This document shows, one piece after another, positions 59,712 to 64,000 of a stretch of DNA of 64,000 nt. Origin of the DNA: Craurococcus roseus. Its GTDB lineage: Bacteria > Pseudomonadota > Alphaproteobacteria > Acetobacterales > Acetobacteraceae. The notes below the pieces were generated by a model that saw nothing but the letters and a program-made list of their open reading frames with translations, had not been told where the DNA came from and searched no databases. The stretch covers positions 1 through 64,000 of the forward strand of contig NZ_BAAAFZ010000021.1 of assembly GCF_039523795.1 (NCBI RefSeq), written 5' to 3'. How positions within the stretch are numbered: position 1 is the stretch's first letter; each line of letters starts with the position of its first letter. A program made the translations under genes and the position numbers.

Positions 59712-60660
59712 CGCGGGCGCCGAGGGCTTTTCGGCGGGCGGCGGCATCGCTGCGTCTAGGCCCGGCGCGGCCTCCACCGCGCTGCGGGCCGAAGCGCTGG
59801 GGGCGCGTCTGCCGCCCCTGGTGGTCGCGGCCGACCGCGTCGCCGCCACCGTCATGCAGGGCGTCCACGGCCGGCGGCGGTCCGGCCAGGGCGATGCTTT
59901 CTGGCAATTCCGGCCCTTCGTGACCGGCGATGTCCCCGCGCGCATCGACTGGCGGCAGAGCGCCAAGTCGGACCGCCTGTTCATCCGCGAAACCGAATGG
60001 GAAGCGGCGCAGACCGTGGCGCTGTGGCGCGACGCGTCCCCTTCCATGGCGTGGCGCTCCGGCCCGGCGGTGCCGAACAAGAGGGAACGGGCGGAACTGC
60101 TGCTGCTCGCCACCGCTTCCCTGCTTCTGCGGGGCGGCGAGCAGGTGCGCCTGATCGGCGACCCGGGGCGGAACCACGCGGGGCACGCCGGGCTGGAAGC
60201 GGTGGCCAACGCGCTCGGGCACAGGGCGGCGGCACCGGCCGCCACGGGTGCTAGCGGCGCGGAGGAGCCAGGTGTTCCGTCCAATGACCCCGCCCTGCCC
60301 CGCCACGCGCGCACCGTGCTGTTCGGCGATTTCCTGTCGCCGCTCGACGACATCCGCCGGAGCGTGTCCGCGCTGGCCGCGCGGCCCTTGCGCGGACATC
60401 TGGTGCAGATCCTCGACCCGGCCGAGGAAACCCTGCCCTACCGCGGCCGCATCCGCTTTGAGGGGCTGGAGGCCGAGGCGCCGAGCCTAGTGCCCCGCGT
60501 GGAGAACGTGCGGGAACTGTACGAGGAACGGTTGCATCTTCATCGCGCGGGGGTTGCGGCTATCGCCGCCGCGGCGGGTTGGGGTTTCTTGACGCACCGG
60601 ACCGATCAACCGCCGGGGCAAGTGCTGCTGGCATTGTGGCAAGCGCTGGCGCCACAATAG
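59704..60660 (+). CDS. DUF58 domain protein
   Basis: 318 residues from TTG 59704, overlapping the moxR stop by eight bases. DUF58 core: GRRRSGQGDAFWQFRPFVTG and DVPARIDWRQSAKSDRLFIR, the motif these MoxR partners share; then VALWRDASPSMAWRSG (VWA-like MIDAS with DxSxS). The start codon is inferred from coupling. It acts with MoxR, usually at the membrane. Confidence 0.88.
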   Translation: MRSAGAEGFSAGGGIAASRPGAASTALRAEALGARLPPLVVAADRVAATVMQGVHGRRRSGQGDAFWQFRPFVTGDVPARIDWRQSAKSDRLFIRETEWEAAQTVALWRDASPSMAWRSGPAVPNKRERAELLLLATASLLLRGGEQVRLIGDPGRNHAGHAGLEAVANALGHRAAAPAATGASGAEEPGVPSNDPALPRHARTVLFGDFLSPLDDIRRSVSALAARPLRGHLVQILDPAEETLPYRGRIRFEGLEAEAPSLVPRVENVRELYEERLHLHRAGVAAIAAAAGWGFLTHRTDQPPGQVLLALWQALAPQ

Positions 60661-60685
60661 GCGCGCGCCATATGCCGAGCCTGAC

Positions 60686-63427
60686 ATGCTGAGTTTGGGT
60701 CCCCTGGCCTTCGCGGCCCCTTGGCTGCTCGTCGCCCTCGCGGCCCTGCCGGCGCTGTGGTGGCTGCTGCGCGTCACGCCGCCCACCCCGCGTCGCGTTT
60801 CTTTCCCGGCGGTGCGACTGCTGCACGACCTTCCGGTGTCGGAGGAAACGCCGTCGCGCACGCCGTGGTGGCTGCTGCTGCTCCGCATCGCGGCGGCGGC
60901 GCTGGTGATCCTCGGCCTCGCGCGGCCGGTGTGGGGCCCGGGCGCCGGCGCGGGCGGCGAAGGCCCGTTGCTGCTGGTGGTGGACGACGGCTGGGCGGCC
61001 GCGGCAGACTGGCCCGCGCGCTCGGCCGCCGCGACCGCGGCGCTGGACCGCGCCGAGCGGGAAGGCCGGACCGCCGCCCTGCTCGCCACCGCGCCCGCCG
61101 AAACCGGGGAAGCGCCGCGCGTGCTCGGCCCCATGCCCGCCACAGACCTCCGCACCCGCTTGGCGGCGCTGCGGCCGAAGCCCTGGGCGCCGGACCACGC
61201 CGCCGCGCTGGAAGCCCTCAACGCTTGGCGCGCCGCCAACCCCGGCCCGCCGCTCGCCTCCGTCGCCGTGTCGGACGGCGTGGAGCACGCCGTGGGGCAG
61301 GGCGCCGTCGCCGAGGCGCTGCAACAAGCGCTCGCTGCGGCGGGGCCGCTGACGGTCGCGCGCTCCGACCGGCCGGTGCGCCTCTTGCCCCCGCCCATCG
61401 CGGAAGCCGACCGGCTGCGCTTGCGGGTGCAGCAGGTGCCCTTCCCCGCCGCGTCCGAGGCGGTGGTGCTGGCCCGAACCGGGGACGGCCGCGCGCTGGC
61501 CCGCGCCGCCGTGCCGCTGCCCGAGAACGCCGCTTCGGCCGAAGCGGTGCTGGAATTGCCCGTCGAACTCCGCAACCAAGTGGTCCGGCTGGAACTGGAG
61601 GGCACGCCCGGAGCCGGCGGCGTGCTGCTGCTCGACGAGCGCTTCCGCCGCCGTCCTGTGGGATTGCTGCCCGGCGCGGAGGAGAGCGCGGACACGCCGC
61701 TGATCGGCGACCTGTTCTACCTGGACCGCGCACTCGCCCCCTACGCCGAGATGCGGCGCGGCCCGTTGGACCGCCTGCTTTCGCGCCCGATCGCCGTGCT
61801 CGCCTTGGCCGATCGCCCGGTGGCGGAGGGGCCGGAGCGGGACGCGCTCGCCAAGTGGATCGAGGAGGGCGGCACGCTGATCCGCTTCGCCGGCCCGCGC
61901 GTCGCCGAACGGCCGGACACGCTCCTGCCGGTGCCGCTGCGCGCCGAGCGGCAATTGGGCGGCTCGCTGTCTTGGGAGCAGCCGCAGCGCCTCGCGCCCT
62001 TCCCGGCCGGCTCGCCCTTCGCCGGCCTGCCCGTGCCGGAGGAGGTGACGGTGGAGCGGCAGGTGCTGGCCGAGCCCTCGCCGCGCCTCACCGAGCGGAG
62101 CTGGGCGCGGCTCGCGGACGGCACGCCGCTGGTCACGGCGGAGTCGCGCGGCCGGGGGCGCATCGTGCTGTTCCACGTCACCGCCACCGCCGAATGGTCC
62201 AACCTGCCGCTGTCGGGCCTGTTCGTGCAGATGCTGCGGCGGATCGTGGCGCTTTCCGCCGGCATCCAGGGCGCGGAAGCGGAAGCGGCGCTGCCGCCGG
62301 TGGAGACGCTGGACGGCTTCGGCCGCCTCGGTTCGCCCCCGCCCGCGGCCGTGCCCCTCGCCGGCTCGGCCTTCGACTCGACCGTGCCCTCGCCGCGCCA
62401 TCCGCCGGGCTGGTACGGCACGGCGGGCGGCAACGGTGACGCGGCCAGCGCCGCGGCCTACCGCCGGGCGCTCAACCTCGGCGGCGCGTTGCCGCCGCCG
62501 CGCGCCGCCGCTCCGCCGCCCGCCGGCGCCGAGCTGCTGCAAGTGGGCGGCGTGCCGGGCGAGCGCGACCTCGGGCCGTGGCTGTTGGCCTTGGCGCTGC
62601 TGCTGCTCGCCGGGGACCTCTTGATCGGGCTGCGCCTGCGCGGGCTGCTGCGCCCGGCCGCAGCGGCGCTCGCCCTCGCGCTGTTCTCCGCCGCGCCCGC
62701 CCCCGCGCAGGCGCAAACGGAAGGCGCGGCGCCGGCGCTGGCCACGCGCCTCGCCTATGTCGTCACCGGCGATCCAGGAGTCGACGAAACGGTGCGCATG
62801 GGACTCGTCGGCCTGTCGGACTACGTCAACCGCCGCACCGCCGCGGCGTTGGCGGAGCCGGCGGCGGTGGTGCCGGGGCAGAACGACCTCGCCTTCTTCC
62901 CCCTGCTCTACTGGACCGTGACGCCGGACGCGCCCGTGCCGGACGCGCGCGCGGTGGCGGCGCTGAACGAGTTCATGCGCAACGGCGGCATCATCCTGTT
63001 CGACACCCGCGACGAGGGCTCGGGAGAGGGCTTCGCGCCGGGCGCCCGCGCCGCGCTCCGTCGCGTCACGCGCGACCTCGCCGTGCCGGCGCTGGCGCCG
63101 GTGGCGGAGGACCACGTGCTGAAACGCGCCTTCTACCTGCTGACGGACCTGCCGGGCCGCTTCGCCGGCGGCACCGTCTGGGTGGCGCGCGACGTGGACC
63201 GGGCGAACGACAGCGTTTCGCCGGTCATCATCGGCGGGCACGATTGGGCGAGCGCCTGGGCGATCGACGGGCGCGGGCAGAACCCCTTCGCGGTGGTGCC
63301 CGGCGGCGCGCGGCAGCGCACCCTCGCTTACCGTTTCGGCGCCAACCTCGTGATGTACGCGCTGACCGGCAACTACAAGGGCGACCAGGTCCACGTGCCG
63401 GCCATCCTGGAGCGGTTGGGGAACTGA
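60686..63427 (+). CDS. DUF4159 domain membrane protein (BatA-like N terminus)
   Basis: 913 residues. Begins with the BatA-type membrane start (LGPLAFAAPWLLVALAALPA, then LLRVTPPTPRRVSFPAVRLL), a VWA-like/beta middle, a transmembrane segment about 635-660 (LALLLLAGDLLIGLRLRGLL), and the C-terminal DUF4159 domain (LAYVVTGDPGVDETVRMGLV, DLAFFPLLYWTVTPDAPVPD, GGIILFDTRDEG). The trio moxR-DUF58-DUF4159 is conserved in alphaproteobacteria, usually with a further membrane gene; here LysE follows. Confidence 0.88.
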   Translation: MLSLGPLAFAAPWLLVALAALPALWWLLRVTPPTPRRVSFPAVRLLHDLPVSEETPSRTPWWLLLLRIAAAALVILGLARPVWGPGAGAGGEGPLLLVVDDGWAAAADWPARSAAATAALDRAEREGRTAALLATAPAETGEAPRVLGPMPATDLRTRLAALRPKPWAPDHAAALEALNAWRAANPGPPLASVAVSDGVEHAVGQGAVAEALQQALAAAGPLTVARSDRPVRLLPPPIAEADRLRLRVQQVPFPAASEAVVLARTGDGRALARAAVPLPENAASAEAVLELPVELRNQVVRLELEGTPGAGGVLLLDERFRRRPVGLLPGAEESADTPLIGDLFYLDRALAPYAEMRRGPLDRLLSRPIAVLALADRPVAEGPERDALAKWIEEGGTLIRFAGPRVAERPDTLLPVPLRAERQLGGSLSWEQPQRLAPFPAGSPFAGLPVPEEVTVERQVLAEPSPRLTERSWARLADGTPLVTAESRGRGRIVLFHVTATAEWSNLPLSGLFVQMLRRIVALSAGIQGAEAEAALPPVETLDGFGRLGSPPPAAVPLAGSAFDSTVPSPRHPPGWYGTAGGNGDAASAAAYRRALNLGGALPPPRAAAPPPAGAELLQVGGVPGERDLGPWLLALALLLLAGDLLIGLRLRGLLRPAAAALALALFSAAPAPAQAQTEGAAPALATRLAYVVTGDPGVDETVRMGLVGLSDYVNRRTAAALAEPAAVVPGQNDLAFFPLLYWTVTPDAPVPDARAVAALNEFMRNGGIILFDTRDEGSGEGFAPGARAALRRVTRDLAVPALAPVAEDHVLKRAFYLLTDLPGRFAGGTVWVARDVDRANDSVSPVIIGGHDWASAWAIDGRGQNPFAVVPGGARQRTLAYRFGANLVMYALTGNYKGDQVHVPAILERLGN

Positions 63428-64000
63428 ATGGCGACCTTGGGCTCCGCGCTGCTGCTGGTCGTGCCCGTTTGGGCCGCCGCCCTGGTCACGCCGGGCCCGG
63501 ACACGCTGGCGGTGGCGCACAGCGCGCTGAGGGGCGGGCGCCGCGCGGGCATCGCCTGCATGGCGGGCGTCTCCACCGGAGCGGCCGTCTGGGCGCTCGG
63601 GGCGCTCGCGGGATTGGCGCTGCTGTTCGAGAGGGCCGCGTGGGCGTACCGCGCGGTGGTGCTGTTCGGCGCGGCCTACTTGGTCGTGACGGGGCTGCGG
63701 ATGCTGTGGTCGGCGTGGCGCTGGCCCGCGGCGGCGACGGCCGGGGCGGCGCCGGTTCGGGGGCGCGCGTCGCCCGGGGCGCGGGCGGCGTTCCGGCGCG
63801 GGCTGGTGACGCACCTGGCGAACCCGAAGGCGGCCGTGTTCTTCGGCAGCCTGTTCGCGGTGGCGCTGCCGCCCGGCGCGGCGGGGTGGGCCGGGCCGGC
63901 GCTGGCCGGCGTGGTGGTGGCGATGACGGCGGCCTGGTACGGCGCCATCGCGCTCGCGGTGACGCGGCGGCCTGTGGCGGCGGCCTACGCGCGCGCGGAG
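63428..64000 (+). CDS. LysE/RhtB-family amino-acid exporter, cut by the window end
   Basis: First 191 residues of an inner-membrane exporter. Pattern AALVTPGPDTLAVAHSALRG is the LysE start motif; then GRRAGIACMAGVSTGAAVWA, YRAVVLFGAAYLVVTGLRML and FRRGLVTHLANPKAAVFFGS, the conserved NPK segment. ATG at 63428, immediately after the DUF4159 stop. The substrate is unknown; the C terminus lies outside the window. Confidence 0.9.
   Translation, partial: MATLGSALLLVVPVWAAALVTPGPDTLAVAHSALRGGRRAGIACMAGVSTGAAVWALGALAGLALLFERAAWAYRAVVLFGAAYLVVTGLRMLWSAWRWPAAATAGAAPVRGRASPGARAAFRRGLVTHLANPKAAVFFGSLFAVALPPGAAGWAGPALAGVVVAMTAAWYGAIALAVTRRPVAAAYARAE

Noticed and set aside
57834..60353. 839-codon minus-strand frame spanning DUF1285, moxR and DUF58
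   Set aside because: It runs antisense to moxR and DUF58 and is out of frame with DUF1285; no family features.
60560..63814. 1084-codon minus-strand frame opposite the DUF4159 gene
   Set aside because: Low-complexity Arg/Gly/Ala/Gln/His-rich shadow; the plus strand has a coherent conserved protein.

Overview
The window is very GC-rich, densely coded DNA (GTG starts and 4-base overlaps are common) from what looks like an alphaproteobacterium of the Acetobacteraceae, probably Roseomonas-like. That placement is inference. It rests on the rpsF-rpsR-DUF2232-rplI order, the fabD-fabG-acpP-fabF-mltG block and the abundance of tripartite-tricarboxylate (TctC/Bug) binding proteins. No rRNA, tRNA, CRISPR array, insertion sequence or prophage was seen.

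Layout. 0.1-2.4 kb: ribosomal proteins L9, S18 and S6 with a DUF2232 membrane protein. 2.7-7.0 kb: AraC regulator, aquaporin Z, an interrupted GH19 endolysin/chitinase and small envelope proteins. 7.1-13.9 kb: fatty-acid synthesis block (fabD, fabG, acpP, fabF) plus mltG and a DMT exporter. 13.9-19.5 kb: two DUF4214 proteins, a YbbA/LolD ATPase divergent from a TesA-type esterase, ThpR, a PCu(A)C copper chaperone and a CAP-domain RTX protein. 19.5-20.7 kb: a two-gene graspetide (omega-ester peptide) locus, the most notable find. 20.9-31.4 kb: Sir2 deacylase, proteases, Hsp20, an interrupted PsiE-like gene, methyltransferases, oxidoreductases and a Bug protein.

30-50 kb is an aromatic/carboxylic-acid catabolism island. 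A leftward operon encodes enoyl-CoA hydratase, a 4-hydroxybenzoyl-CoA-thioesterase-like protein, a 3-hydroxyacyl-CoA/carnitine-dehydrogenase-like protein and an acyl-CoA ligase. Divergent from it run a Bug protein, a BKACE-family enzyme and a DUF3237 protein. Further on is a complete-looking p-methoxybenzoate module (ferredoxin reductase, PobA, CYP199A-type P450, 2Fe-2S ferredoxin), but the P450 has a TGA where the family has Trp. Downstream genes (periplasmic binding protein, one TctC, one LLM oxidoreductase) are also broken, so the island appears to be decaying, unless base-calling errors explain part of this.

50-64 kb returns to housekeeping: HAD phosphatase, GH13 glucosidase, SMR exporter, MsbA-like ABC exporter, CCA transferase, Nudix hydrolase, DUF1285, the moxR-DUF58-DUF4159 cluster and a LysE exporter cut by the window end.

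The graspetide locus consists of an 87-residue precursor with three 26-residue repeats, each carrying TTLAxGEE (the TTxxxxEE core of plesiocin-type graspetides). It has a strong ribosome binding site and is followed 58 bases later by an ATP-grasp ligase. Family assignments are from motif recognition only; no searches were run.
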